DNA from: Roseimarinus sediminis | GTDB lineage: Bacteria > Bacteroidota > Bacteroidia > Bacteroidales > Prolixibacteraceae | Length of the DNA: 64,000 bases | Direction of reading: 5' to 3' | Assembly (NCBI RefSeq): GCF_050433125.1 | Contig: NZ_JBNPXV010000010.1 | Coordinates: 1-64,000, forward strand | Shown: one piece after another, positions 43,898-52,531 of the stretch | How the letters are laid out: the number at the start of each line of letters is the position of its first letter | How positions within the stretch are numbered: the stretch's first letter is position 1 | Position numbers and translations under genes: made by a program | The notes under the pieces: model-generated | Told to the model about the DNA's origin: nothing | The model's input: only the letters and a program-made list of their open reading frames with translations | Database searches by the model: none

Positions 43898-45439
43898 ATG
43901 AACACAAAAGCAATACTGATCATTTTTTTCATAATAAGCATCATGCAAATAAATGCCTGCAAACAAGCACCTCAAACTACTGGCATTTTTGATCAACAAA
44001 ACAACATTGGTTCACCCAGTCTTAATGGTTTTGCGCATTATGATGCAGGCACCGACCGCTATCATCTGAGTGGTGCGGGGAAAAATATCTGGGATCAGGA
44101 AGATGAATTCTTCTTTCTTTCCAAAGAAATTGATGGAGATTTCATACTGAGAGCCAGCCTGAAATTCGAGGGAGATGGCGTGAATCCGCATCGGAAAATT
44201 GGAATCATGTTACGCGAAAGCTTAACAGCCGGTTCGGCCCACATCAACGGAGTGCTTCATGGCGACGGGCTCACCTCGCTTCAATACCGAAGCACTGACG
44301 GTGCAACAACTGAAGAACTTAAGGCTCCAGTCATGCATCCCGATTTAATCCAGCTTCAACGCAGGGGGAATACCATCATTTTGTCGGCAGCAGCCAGGGG
44401 TGAAACCTTTACCAGCATACAAATCGACGATCTTGAGCTGAACAACACAGCACAACTGGGCATTTTCATTTGCTCGCACGAGGCAGACGTTGTTGAAGAA
44501 GCAGTATTTTCAGAGCTTCGCCTCATTTTTCCAGCCGACGAAGATTTTGTTCCCTACCGCGATTACATCGGGAGCCAAATTGAAATCATGGATGTGGAAA
44601 GCGGTCAACGAAGTATTGTTCACCAGTCCCCGCTTTCGCTGCAGGCTCCCAACTGGTCGCCCGATGGAAAGCAACTGCTTTTTAACAGCGAAGGAAAAAT
44701 ATATGCATTCGACCTTGCAAACAAAGCAGTGAACGAAATCAACACAGGCTTTGCAATTAACAACAACAACGACCACGTACTGTCGTTCGATGGGAAGACA
44801 CTGGGCATCAGCGATCATACCAAACACCCCGATGGACAGTCGCTCATTTATATCTTACCCGCTGAAGGCGGAGAACCACAATTAATGACAAGCGAAGGCC
44901 CGTCGTACCTGCACGGGTTTTCTCCCGATGGTAAATTCATCGCTTACACCGCCGGACGGGACAATGCAAGTCATCTCGACATTTACGTCCGACCTGTCGA
45001 TGGCAGCGAAGAAATCAGAATTACCAACGCGCCCGGCCTCGACGATGGTTCGGAATATTCACCCGACGGAAAATACATCTACTTTAACTCGAGCCGTACC
45101 GGTACGATGCAAATCTGGCGCATGCTTCCCGATGGTTCGGAGCAAACTCAGTTAAGCTTCGACCCATACAACGACTGGTTTCCGCATGTTTCACCCGATG
45201 GCCGGTGGCTGGTTTTCATTTCCTATGAGCCCGAAATTGCTGCCGACGATCATCCCTTCTATAAAAATGTGTACCTGCGTCTCATGCCTGCACAAGGCGG
45301 CGAGCCCAGGGTTATTGCCTATGTTTACGGAGGACAGGGATCGATGAACGTATTCAACTGGTCGCCCGATGGTAAACAAATTGCCTTTGTGAGCAACACC
45401 AAAATGAAAAACAAACAAAAAAATACAGACCATGATTAA
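43898..45439 (+). CDS. TolB-like beta-propeller lipoprotein with N-terminal LamG/DUF1349-type domain
   Basis: 513 residues from the ATG of MNTKAIL; the frame opens nine codons earlier at another ATG. Lipoprotein signal ending INAC. Residues about 35-200 form a jelly-roll domain (FFFLSKEIDGDFILRASLKF, GIMLRESL) of the kind seen in carbohydrate-active proteins. The rest is a WD40-like PD40 propeller: SPDGKQLLFNSEGK, SPDGKFIAYTAGRD, SPDGKYIYFNSSRTG, SPDGRWLVFISY, SPDGKQIAFVSN. It is not the Tol-Pal TolB, since no tol genes adjoin it. Divergent from the sugar operon, it may bind the same glycan. Confidence 0.85.
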   Translation: MNTKAILIIFFIISIMQINACKQAPQTTGIFDQQNNIGSPSLNGFAHYDAGTDRYHLSGAGKNIWDQEDEFFFLSKEIDGDFILRASLKFEGDGVNPHRKIGIMLRESLTAGSAHINGVLHGDGLTSLQYRSTDGATTEELKAPVMHPDLIQLQRRGNTIILSAAARGETFTSIQIDDLELNNTAQLGIFICSHEADVVEEAVFSELRLIFPADEDFVPYRDYIGSQIEIMDVESGQRSIVHQSPLSLQAPNWSPDGKQLLFNSEGKIYAFDLANKAVNEINTGFAINNNNDHVLSFDGKTLGISDHTKHPDGQSLIYILPAEGGEPQLMTSEGPSYLHGFSPDGKFIAYTAGRDNASHLDIYVRPVDGSEEIRITNAPGLDDGSEYSPDGKYIYFNSSRTGTMQIWRMLPDGSEQTQLSFDPYNDWFPHVSPDGRWLVFISYEPEIAADDHPFYKNVYLRLMPAQGGEPRVIAYVYGGQGSMNVFNWSPDGKQIAFVSNTKMKNKQKNTDHD

Positions 45440-45893
45440 AAACCCGATAGACTACTCTTTTGGCCCCGCAGGGAGAAATGCCGGAATACTCATCTTTGTT
45501 GCCGGTTTGGCTGTGATTTACTTCAGTTATCTGGGGATCGCACTGACCCTGGTGGGGGCAACGATGGCCTTCACAAGAACCACAACCATCATTGACACCC
45601 GGGAAAAAAGAATCAGGTTCGATGAGAAACTGATGGGAATTTTTGGCTTTGGAAAATGGATTGATCTTTTGCCCGCCATGTATCTGAAAATTGAAGCTGA
45701 GACCCGGGGTTTCAGTATTAACAGTCAGAGCAATAAAACTTTCAACCTGAAAGAGAAAAGCTATAAAATTATCCTTTTAAATCAAGAAGGAGAAAAAGTT
45801 ATGCCAGTAAAAAAATGTCGGAACAAACAGGATGCAGAAAATGATCTTACTGTTTTAGCCACACAGATGGGGCTGGATGAAAAGAAAGCTTAA
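45432..45893 (+). CDS. small membrane protein of unknown function
   Basis: 153 residues. A hydrophobic hairpin (ILIFVAGLAVIYFSYLGIALTLVGATM, in two short helices) is followed by a soluble domain of alternating strands (TTTIIDTREKRIRFDEKL, YKIILLNQEGEKVMP). It overlaps the TolB-like gene by eight bases, so the two are coupled. The soluble part resembles the PH-like domains of small bacterial membrane proteins, but I cannot assign it. A terminator follows. Confidence 0.75.
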   Translation: MIKNPIDYSFGPAGRNAGILIFVAGLAVIYFSYLGIALTLVGATMAFTRTTTIIDTREKRIRFDEKLMGIFGFGKWIDLLPAMYLKIEAETRGFSINSQSNKTFNLKEKSYKIILLNQEGEKVMPVKKCRNKQDAENDLTVLATQMGLDEKKA

Positions 45894-45922
45894 CAAACAA
45901 CAGAATAAAAAGCTTGTCAACG

Positions 45923-45960
45923 AAAAAGGGATTGCACTAAACAACTTGCAATCCCTTTTT
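45923..45960. terminator. bidirectional intrinsic terminator
   Basis: Perfect 14-base arms (45923-45936 with 45947-45960), GC core GGGATTGC, with A-run left and T-run right. It ends the TolB-like unit and also the minus-strand cytochrome bd operon. Confidence 0.9.
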
Positions 45961-46018
45961 TGTAAACAGGCAGATTTCGGCCCTGTAAATGCCAGGCCCC
46001 ATTGCTTGTATCATTTAA

Positions 46019-46138
46019 TTAATCATCAGTATCTTCCAGTTTTTCTTCATGGTATTTTAAAGCCCATCTGATTAAAAAATAACTGGCTGCAATTACCAGT
46101 GGCCATAATAAGAGCCACATTATTCCTGATAGTATCAT
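46019..46138 (-). CDS. 39-residue single-span membrane protein after cydB (CydX-like candidate)
   Basis: An ATG 18 bases past the cydB stop opens a 39-codon frame: MILSGIMWLLLWPLVIAASY, one hydrophobic span, then a charged tail IRWALKYHEEKLEDTDD. This is the layout of the small bd-oxidase subunits (CydX in E. coli, CydS in Geobacillus): one helix, Trp residues at the start, acidic end. It lies on the same strand between cydB and the terminator. I see no sequence identity beyond layout. Coding is supported by position and composition, not by homology. Confidence 0.6.
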   Translation of the reverse strand: MILSGIMWLLLWPLVIAASYFLIRWALKYHEEKLEDTDD

Positions 46139-46156
46139 TTTTCGCTGCTTTTAGAA

Positions 46157-47284
46157 TTAATAATGCGCCTCGGTATCGAGGTCTTTCTCGTTCATTTTCT
46201 TATTATTCAACGACTTCCACACATACCAGATGTAAGCGATCACAAAGGGGACCATCAGCGAAACCAATGACATCACCCGGAGAGTAAATTCACTCGATGA
46301 ACTGTTACGGATATTAATTGACGACTGAAGATCGTAAGCCGAAGGATAATAACAGGTGTTATTGTAACCCGCAATAAGGAAGAGCGCCAGAACAGTAAGA
46401 ACAGTGCCTGCACCACTCCACCAGATTCCCTTTCCTGCCTTACGGAAGAGGTCGGTATAAATCCCGAACAAAACCAACACCACTCCCACCAGAAATCCAA
46501 TCAAAACCAGCGGCATTTGTAAGAGGTTGTGCAGGTATTTGAACTTTTCCATGCTTACAAGCATCGTTTCAGGATGGTAGGCAAAGCCCTTCTTCAGCAG
46601 AAGCACTACGACGAAAGTCAAAAAGAAAACCAAAAAAGGAAGCAGATTGATCCATAGCTGCCTTTTCATCCTTTTCTCCATCACCTCGTGGTCGATACTG
46701 TTGAAAAAATATTGTAAAGCCAGTACTCTTGCAAGGAAGAAGACAGTCAGTCCCAGTGCCACATTGTGAAAATTAAGCACTGCTTCCAATCCGCGGGTAC
46801 TTGTTTGCCAGCTTACCTGGTTGTAATCGTTGAGCGAGAATTGAGCTCCATTGAAAAAAGTTCCGACAGCAGTCCCAATCAGTATGGTTCCAAGCAATCC
46901 GTTGACAAACAAAAACACTTCGTAAGTTTTGGCTCCCAGAAAGTTAGCCGGCTTTTTTCTAAACTCGTACGAAACGGCCTGTATGATAAAGGAAAACAAA
47001 ATGGCCATCCATACCCAGTAGGCACCGCCAAAGCTGGTCGCATAAAAAAGTGGGAAGGAGGCAAAAAATGCTCCTCCAAAAGTGACCAGGGTGGTAAAAG
47101 TCAGTTCCCATTTGCTTCCGAGTGTATTCACAATGATGCTTCGTTCATTCTCGGTTTTTCCCAGCGTATACAACAAGGTTTGTCCTCCCTGCACAAACAT
47201 TAAAAAAACCAGCAGGGCACCCAGTAATGAAATAACTAACCACCAGTATTCCTGCAAAAAAGTATAGCTTATTGCACCAATCAT
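46157..47284 (-). CDS. cydB: cytochrome bd quinol oxidase subunit II
   Basis: 375 residues with nine membrane helices. EYWWLVISLLGALLVFLMFVQGGQ is the N-terminal family segment, FGGAYWVWMAILFSFIIQAVSYEFR the second. CydB scaffolds CydA in the inner membrane. Its start codon overlaps the cydA stop by four bases. The protein ends with a short charged tail, and the 39-residue ORF follows. Confidence 0.95.
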   Translation of the reverse strand: MIGAISYTFLQEYWWLVISLLGALLVFLMFVQGGQTLLYTLGKTENERSIIVNTLGSKWELTFTTLVTFGGAFFASFPLFYATSFGGAYWVWMAILFSFIIQAVSYEFRKKPANFLGAKTYEVFLFVNGLLGTILIGTAVGTFFNGAQFSLNDYNQVSWQTSTRGLEAVLNFHNVALGLTVFFLARVLALQYFFNSIDHEVMEKRMKRQLWINLLPFLVFFLTFVVVLLLKKGFAYHPETMLVSMEKFKYLHNLLQMPLVLIGFLVGVVLVLFGIYTDLFRKAGKGIWWSGAGTVLTVLALFLIAGYNNTCYYPSAYDLQSSINIRNSSSSEFTLRVMSLVSLMVPFVIAYIWYVWKSLNNKKMNEKDLDTEAHY

Positions 47285-48855
47285 TGATGACCTCCTTTCT
47301 CGTCTTTAGGTCCAATTTTTATTTGTTTCACCATGATGCCAATTTCAGCGATCAGCAGACTGGTAAAAATAGCGGCAAACAACCAGAAGGTAATTTGTAC
47401 CGAGCTGGTTGAGATGTTTGAAACGGCAGTAGTGGTGGGCATTAAGTCCTGAATTACCCAGGGCTGACGCCCGAATTCAGCAACCATCCACCCCAGCTGA
47501 CTTGCCAGATACGCCAGCGGTATGGTCAGCAGCGCCAGTTTCAGGAACCAGCGGCGTTTCTCCAGCGTGCCCCTCAGCAGCCACCATAGTGAAAGCACAA
47601 AGAGCCCAAGGAACCAAAACCCGAGAATCACCATAATGTGAAAACTATAGAAAGCCAGTGGGACATGAGGAATCAGGAAATCGGGATCATCGATGTAACC
47701 ATAGCCCAGGTATTTAAAATAGTTTTCCTGAAAGCGTTCACTTACCAGCATTTCGCGAAGCTCGTTACTTTCGGCAAGGTTCCCGCTTTTCTTAGCTTCC
47801 TTAAAAGCAGTCAGCTTTTCAACGGCGTACCGCCCCCTTTCCATCTTTTCGTGAGCCGACATGATTCCCTGTTCTTCGTTCCCTTTAATCAGGTCGTTGA
47901 TTCCAGGAACAAAGGCATTCCAGTCGAGAAAGGCCATGTAGGACAAAAAGTTGGGGATTTCAATTTTGAAAGAAAAATCCATCAGGTTTTCATTTTCAGG
48001 GTCGCTGTCGGAAGATGACATCAGACCAATGGCAACCAGCGGTGCACCATTCTGACCATTGTAAAGTCCTTCGATGGCTGCAAATTTCATGGGTTGCACC
48101 AGCGCCACCTGCCGTGCCGAACCATCACCGGTCATAATCAGTGCCAACGACGATACAATGCCGAATATGGCTGCCACCATGATGCTTTTTCGGGCTTCAA
48201 TCACATGTCGCTTGCGCATTAAAAACCAGGCCGAAACACCAATTACAAAAACAGCCGACAACACAAAACCCGAAGTGATGGTGTGTAAAAACTTGTTGAT
48301 GGCTACCGGTGAAAACAATACTTCCCAGAAGCTGGTCATTTCGTTACGTGCTGTGTCGGGATTAAAATGAGTTCCCACAGGACTTTGCATCCAGGCATTG
48401 GCCACCAGAATCCACAGCGCCGAAAGGTTGGCACCAATGGCCACCAGCCAGGTCGAAATCAGATGGAAACGCTTGCTCACCTTATTCCATCCAAAAAACA
48501 TGACCGCAATGAAGGTCGATTCGAGGAAGAAAGCCATGATCCCCTCGATGGCCAGCGGAGCGCCAAAAATATCGCCCACAAACCACGAATAATTCGACCA
48601 GTTGGTTCCAAATTCAAATTCGAGAATAATGCCCGTTGAAACACCAATGGCAAAGTTGATACCGAAGAGCGTCATCCAAAAACGGGTCATCCGCTTCCAC
48701 TCGGGACGACCGGTTTTTACATAAATGGTCTCCATGAAGGCAATGATAAAGGTGGTGCCAAGCGTTAGCGGCACAAATAACCAGTGATACATTGCCGTTA
48801 AAGCAAACTGGGCCCTCGACCAGTTTACCAGAGACAGGTCAATTGATTCAAACAT
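47281..48855 (-). CDS. cydA: cytochrome bd quinol oxidase subunit I
   Basis: 524 residues. It carries the haem ligands typical of CydA, including a His in the first helices (TAMYHWLFVPLTLG), and the GRQPW motif (AEFGRQPWVIQDLMPT). The periplasmic Q loop is long, as in the E. coli protein. It oxidises quinol and reduces O2 with high affinity without pumping protons. DUF4492 lies 10 bases upstream and cydB overlaps downstream. Confidence 0.96.
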   Translation of the reverse strand: MFESIDLSLVNWSRAQFALTAMYHWLFVPLTLGTTFIIAFMETIYVKTGRPEWKRMTRFWMTLFGINFAIGVSTGIILEFEFGTNWSNYSWFVGDIFGAPLAIEGIMAFFLESTFIAVMFFGWNKVSKRFHLISTWLVAIGANLSALWILVANAWMQSPVGTHFNPDTARNEMTSFWEVLFSPVAINKFLHTITSGFVLSAVFVIGVSAWFLMRKRHVIEARKSIMVAAIFGIVSSLALIMTGDGSARQVALVQPMKFAAIEGLYNGQNGAPLVAIGLMSSSDSDPENENLMDFSFKIEIPNFLSYMAFLDWNAFVPGINDLIKGNEEQGIMSAHEKMERGRYAVEKLTAFKEAKKSGNLAESNELREMLVSERFQENYFKYLGYGYIDDPDFLIPHVPLAFYSFHIMVILGFWFLGLFVLSLWWLLRGTLEKRRWFLKLALLTIPLAYLASQLGWMVAEFGRQPWVIQDLMPTTTAVSNISTSSVQITFWLFAAIFTSLLIAEIGIMVKQIKIGPKDEKGGHQ

Positions 48856-48865
48856 AGTATTGGTT

Positions 48866-49072
48866 TTATTTTGTCAAATTTTCCAGAACATGCATTCCCC
48901 GTTCCTCATCAGTTTTGTACTTATGTTCAAAATTATCTGAAAAAAAGAACAACTTCATCAGAAAAAAGATCAAAAAAAGTTTCAAAAGAATCAGCAACCA
49001 AAGTGATTTTCCCCAGGTCATCTGTCTGAAACCATCGGCATAAAAATTAAATATATTCTTTAACACCTTCAT
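48866..49072 (-). CDS. DUF4492 small protein of the cytochrome bd operon
   Basis: 68 residues. NIFNFYADGFRQMTWGKSLWLLILLKLFLIFFLMKLFFF shows a conserved amphipathic start (FYxDGFxxMTxGKxLW) and one membrane helix, then a charged tail. DUF4492 proteins sit directly before cydA in many Bacteroidota, and a role in assembly or stability of the oxidase is presumed. Here it is first in the operon. Confidence 0.9.
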   Translation of the reverse strand: MKVLKNIFNFYADGFRQMTWGKSLWLLILLKLFLIFFLMKLFFFSDNFEHKYKTDEERGMHVLENLTK

Positions 49073-49151
49073 TGATTATTCTTTAGAAAATAAAACTGCA
49101 CATAAAAGAAAGATTTTATGAACATTCTATTTCACTTTTGGTTAAAGATAA

Positions 49152-49159
49152 CAAACCTA
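49152..49159 (-). promoter_or_regulatory. -7 element for the cyd operon
   Basis: Minus-strand TAGGTTTG fits TAnnTTTG, 80 bases ahead of the DUF4492 start. No -33 box at proper spacing. It lies in the 128-base gap shared with the divergent SCO/cox operon. Confidence 0.35.
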
Positions 49160-49200
49160 TAGAAACCATAAAACAGAAGACTAATTTAATTGAATAGATC

Positions 49201-49995
49201 ATGCGCAAATTAATGCTAACCACCTCTATTCTTTTTATCACATTAATCCTGGCTTTCGGACAAAATTTTAGCGACAACGACAATGATCCTGAAATTGGTG
49301 TGGTAGAACATTTGGGGGATTATTTTCCCGAAGGGGTACAACTCATTACCGAAAATCTCGACACGGTCGATTTGCTTTCTCTGGTCGATAAACCTACCAT
49401 CATTAATTTTGTGTACTACCGTTGTCCGGGAATATGCAGCCCGCTGATGGGCGGGATTGCTGAGGTAGCCGACAAGTCGGATTTGGTATTGGGTGAAGAC
49501 TATCAGATTTTAACCATCAGTTTCGATCCTTCGGAAACCATCGACCTGGGTACGCGTAAAAAGGCAAGTTATTTTTCCCTGATGAACAAAAAAGATCAGG
49601 CCGAAAAAGGCTGGCTTTTTTTCACTTCCGACAGTGCCAGCATTGCAAAAGGAACCAATGCCACCGGTTTTAAATACAAAAAAACAGGCAACGACTTTCT
49701 GCATGCTGCATCGGTTGTCATACTCGCTCCCGATGGAAAAATTGTGAGATACCTCAACGGCATTTATTTCTTACCCTTCGAATGGAAAATGGCACTCATT
49801 GAAGCAGCCAGGGGCCAGATTGGACCCAGTATCAATAAGGTACTGCAGTTTTGTTATTCGTACGACCCGGTAGGGCAAACCTACATGCTAAACATTACCA
49901 GGGTATTTGGCGTGATGATGATCTTTCTTGCAGTTATTTTTCTGATCATTCTGATCGTAAAATCGAAAAAAAAGAAGCAACCATTAAACACTTAA
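49201..49995 (+). CDS. SCO1/SenC-type copper chaperone with C-terminal membrane anchor
   Basis: 264 residues. Signal peptide to about residue 20 (LAFGQ). Thioredoxin-like domain with CPGIC (Cys75, Cys79) and the copper-binding His168 (DFLHAAS). Unlike usual SCO proteins it has a C-terminal transmembrane helix (FGVMMIFLAVIFLIILIV) with a basic tail, so it is held in the membrane at the far end. It loads or reduces the CuA site of subunit II. First gene of the cox operon. Confidence 0.92.
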   Translation: MRKLMLTTSILFITLILAFGQNFSDNDNDPEIGVVEHLGDYFPEGVQLITENLDTVDLLSLVDKPTIINFVYYRCPGICSPLMGGIAEVADKSDLVLGEDYQILTISFDPSETIDLGTRKKASYFSLMNKKDQAEKGWLFFTSDSASIAKGTNATGFKYKKTGNDFLHAASVVILAPDGKIVRYLNGIYFLPFEWKMALIEAARGQIGPSINKVLQFCYSYDPVGQTYMLNITRVFGVMMIFLAVIFLIILIVKSKKKKQPLNT

Positions 49996-50001
49996 TAAAT
50001 A

Positions 50002-51612
50002 ATGTCAGCAAGCGTTAACCTAACCGCAGAACCCGATTACCTGCACATTCCCGGAAAGAAAGGCCTTTTGAGCTGGATTTTTTCTACCGATCATAAACGA
50101 ATCGGTCTGCTCTACCTCTATTCAATTATGGCCTTTTTTCTGGTTGGTCTTAGTTTAGGACTGGCCATGAAGTTTGAATTGCTGGCTCCCGGAAAAACCA
50201 TCATGGGAGCTCAGGCCTACAACAGTACCTTTACCCTTCATGGTATCATCATGATCTTTTTGATTGTGATACCCGGCCTGCCCGCAGTGTTCGGTAATTT
50301 CTTCCTGCCCATCATGATTGGTGCGAAGGATGTTGCCTTCCCCAGGCTTAACCTTTTGAGCTGGTGGGTTTACATTATTGGTGCAGCCATTGCCATTTCT
50401 TCGCAGTTTTTGGGTAGTGGTGCGCCCGATACCGGATGGACATTTTATGCTCCCTACAGCTTTAAAACGGGCACCAACATGTTGCCGGCTGTACTCGGAG
50501 CATTTGTACTTGGTTTCTCATCCATTCTCACCGGGCTTAATTTCATTGTTACCATTCACCGCATGCGCTGTCCCGGAATGACCTGGTTCAAAATGCCGCT
50601 TTTCCCCTGGACCTTGTATGGTACAGCATGGATTCAGCTATTGGCCACTCCGGTAGTAGGCATCACCCTGCTCATGGTGATTCTTGAGCGCACCCTCAGC
50701 ATTGGATTTTTCGATCCTGCACTGGGAGGCGATCCGGTACTCTATCAGCACCTTTTCTGGATCTATTCCCACCCGGCTGTTTACATTATGATACTGCCGG
50801 CCATGGGTGTCATCAGCGAAATCATCCCGACTTTTTCACAAAAACACATTTTTGGCTACAAAGCCGTGATCGTATCCACCATGGCCATTGCCTTTGTGGG
50901 TTATTTTGTTTGGGGACATCACATGTTCACCTCGGGCATGAGTGGAAAATCGCTCTATGCTTTCTCCCTTTTGACTTTTTTGGTAGCCATCCCAAGCGCC
51001 ATCAAGGTTTTCAACTGGGTATCAACCATGCACAAAGCATCGATTAACCTGAAAACACCGTTTTACTGGGCTGTAGCCTTTATCTTTGTTTTCATGGTGG
51101 GTGGCTTATCGGGCATTGTGCTTGGATCGCTGGCAACCGATGTTTACCTGCATGATACAGCCTTTGTGGTAGGCCACTTCCACTACATTGTGTTTGGAGG
51201 AACCGGCTTTGCTTTTCTGGGTGCCATACATTATTGGTTCCCCAAAATATACGGACGCATGTACGATGCCAAATGGGCCAACACGGGCCTGATGATCATG
51301 TTCATCGGCTTCAACGCGCTTTATGCCCCGATGTTTTATTTAGGAATGATGGGGATGCCCCGCCGCTATTTCGACTATTTACCCGAATTTCATGCAGCCA
51401 ACATCCTTTCAACCATGGGATCGTGGGTAATGGCCATGGGTATTATCATTATCATCATCAACCTGATTCGCTCGGCCCGCCATGGCGAAAAGGGAGCAAT
51501 GAACCCTTGGAACGGTAAAACCCTCGAATGGACTGTTCCATCGCCCCCTCCGGTGTTAAACTTTGACAAAATTCCGGAACTTGGAGAAAATGACGGACCT
51601 TACGAATACTAA
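50002..51612 (+). CDS. cytochrome c oxidase subunit I, A2-type
   Basis: 536 residues, twelve helices. Ligands: haem a His80 (TLHGIIMIF), CuB His257 with Tyr261 (WIYSHPAVYI), His306-His307 (WGHHMFTSGM), haem a3/a His392-His394 (VGHFHYIVFGG). The Glu of HPEVY in A1 oxidases is Ala259, and the YS pair (Tyr255-Ser256) is present, which defines subfamily A2 as in Thermus and Rhodothermus caa3. It reduces O2 to water and pumps protons in the inner membrane. Six bases after the SCO gene. Confidence 0.96.
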   Translation: MSASVNLTAEPDYLHIPGKKGLLSWIFSTDHKRIGLLYLYSIMAFFLVGLSLGLAMKFELLAPGKTIMGAQAYNSTFTLHGIIMIFLIVIPGLPAVFGNFFLPIMIGAKDVAFPRLNLLSWWVYIIGAAIAISSQFLGSGAPDTGWTFYAPYSFKTGTNMLPAVLGAFVLGFSSILTGLNFIVTIHRMRCPGMTWFKMPLFPWTLYGTAWIQLLATPVVGITLLMVILERTLSIGFFDPALGGDPVLYQHLFWIYSHPAVYIMILPAMGVISEIIPTFSQKHIFGYKAVIVSTMAIAFVGYFVWGHHMFTSGMSGKSLYAFSLLTFLVAIPSAIKVFNWVSTMHKASINLKTPFYWAVAFIFVFMVGGLSGIVLGSLATDVYLHDTAFVVGHFHYIVFGGTGFAFLGAIHYWFPKIYGRMYDAKWANTGLMIMFIGFNALYAPMFYLGMMGMPRRYFDYLPEFHAANILSTMGSWVMAMGIIIIIINLIRSARHGEKGAMNPWNGKTLEWTVPSPPPVLNFDKIPELGENDGPYEY

Positions 51613-51628
51613 AACTTAACGAAACAAG

Positions 51629-52234
51629 ATGACCGATTTACATTTACATCGCGACGACGAGGCGTCGAAAATTGGCATGTGGCTTTTCATTTTTACCGAA
51701 TTGCTGCTTTTTGGCGGCCTGTTTATTGCCTATTCGGTATTCCGGCTGAACAACCCCGATGCCTTTCACCTTGCAGCCGAAGAACTCGACAGAACAGTTG
51801 GACTGGTTAACACCATCGTGCTGCTCATCAGTAGTGCTACCATTGCCATGGCTTTTTCGGCCATTCAGATGGGCAAAACCAGACAAAGCAAACTATTGCT
51901 GACCCTGACCATTATTTTCGCTTTTATTTTCCTTATTAATAAGTACTTTGAATGGGGTGCCAAATTCGAACACCAACTCTACCCCGGATCGAGCTACCTG
52001 ATGGAGCTTAGTCAGGGTGAAATCCTGTTTTTTGGACTTTACTTTGCCATGACAGGCCTGCATGCCCTTCACATTGTAATCGGCCTTGTGTTGATGTTTG
52101 TAGTACTGGCCCGGCTTCAAAATGGAAAAATAAGCCGCGACAACAATGTTCTTTTGGAAAATTCAGGGCTGTACTGGCACCTGGTTGACATTATATGGAT
52201 TTTCCTTTTTCCCTTGTTTTACCTGATAACCTGA
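51629..52234 (+). CDS. cytochrome c oxidase subunit III
   Basis: 201 residues with five membrane helices. KIGMWLFIFTELLLFGGLFIAY, FFGLYFAMTGLHALHIVIGL and the final YWHLVDIIWIFLFPLFYL are conserved in subunit III/CyoC. It stabilises subunit I and its proton uptake. Gap of 16 bases from subunit I. Confidence 0.95.
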   Translation: MTDLHLHRDDEASKIGMWLFIFTELLLFGGLFIAYSVFRLNNPDAFHLAAEELDRTVGLVNTIVLLISSATIAMAFSAIQMGKTRQSKLLLTLTIIFAFIFLINKYFEWGAKFEHQLYPGSSYLMELSQGEILFFGLYFAMTGLHALHIVIGLVLMFVVLARLQNGKISRDNNVLLENSGLYWHLVDIIWIFLFPLFYLIT

Positions 52235-52239
52235 TTTTT

Positions 52240-52527
52240 ATGAGCAACAACGAAACCCATCATATTGTATCGTATCGAAGCTATTTACTGATACTGGCAG
52301 GCTTAATAATACTGACCCTGCTTTCGGTTGCCATTACAGGCATCGAACTGAGAGAGTATACCGTGGCGGCGGCCCTGGTATTTGCCTTTGTAAAGTCGTT
52401 TCTGGTACTGAGTTATTTCATGCACCTGAAATTCGACAAACCCCTGTATCGCCGCATGGTGATGTTTGTGTTTGTATTGTACTTTGCGGTATTGTTCATC
52501 ACTTTTGTTGATTATGTTACTCTATAA
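52240..52527 (+). CDS. cytochrome c oxidase subunit IV
   Basis: 95 residues from the ATG of MSNNETHHIVSY, five bases after the subunit III stop; a longer frame would run back into that gene. Three short helices with SVAITGIELREYTVAAALVFAFVKSFLVLSYFMHLKF in parts, the prokaryotic COX4 pattern (VKxxLVxxYFMHLK). Accessory subunit of the oxidase. Confidence 0.9.
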   Translation: MSNNETHHIVSYRSYLLILAGLIILTLLSVAITGIELREYTVAAALVFAFVKSFLVLSYFMHLKFDKPLYRRMVMFVFVLYFAVLFITFVDYVTL

Positions 52528-52531
52528 TGTT

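Noticed and set aside
43898..45439. TolB of the Tol-Pal system
   Set aside because: It has a lipoprotein signal and an extra jelly-roll domain, and no tolQRA or pal genes adjoin it; PD40 propellers are common in other roles.
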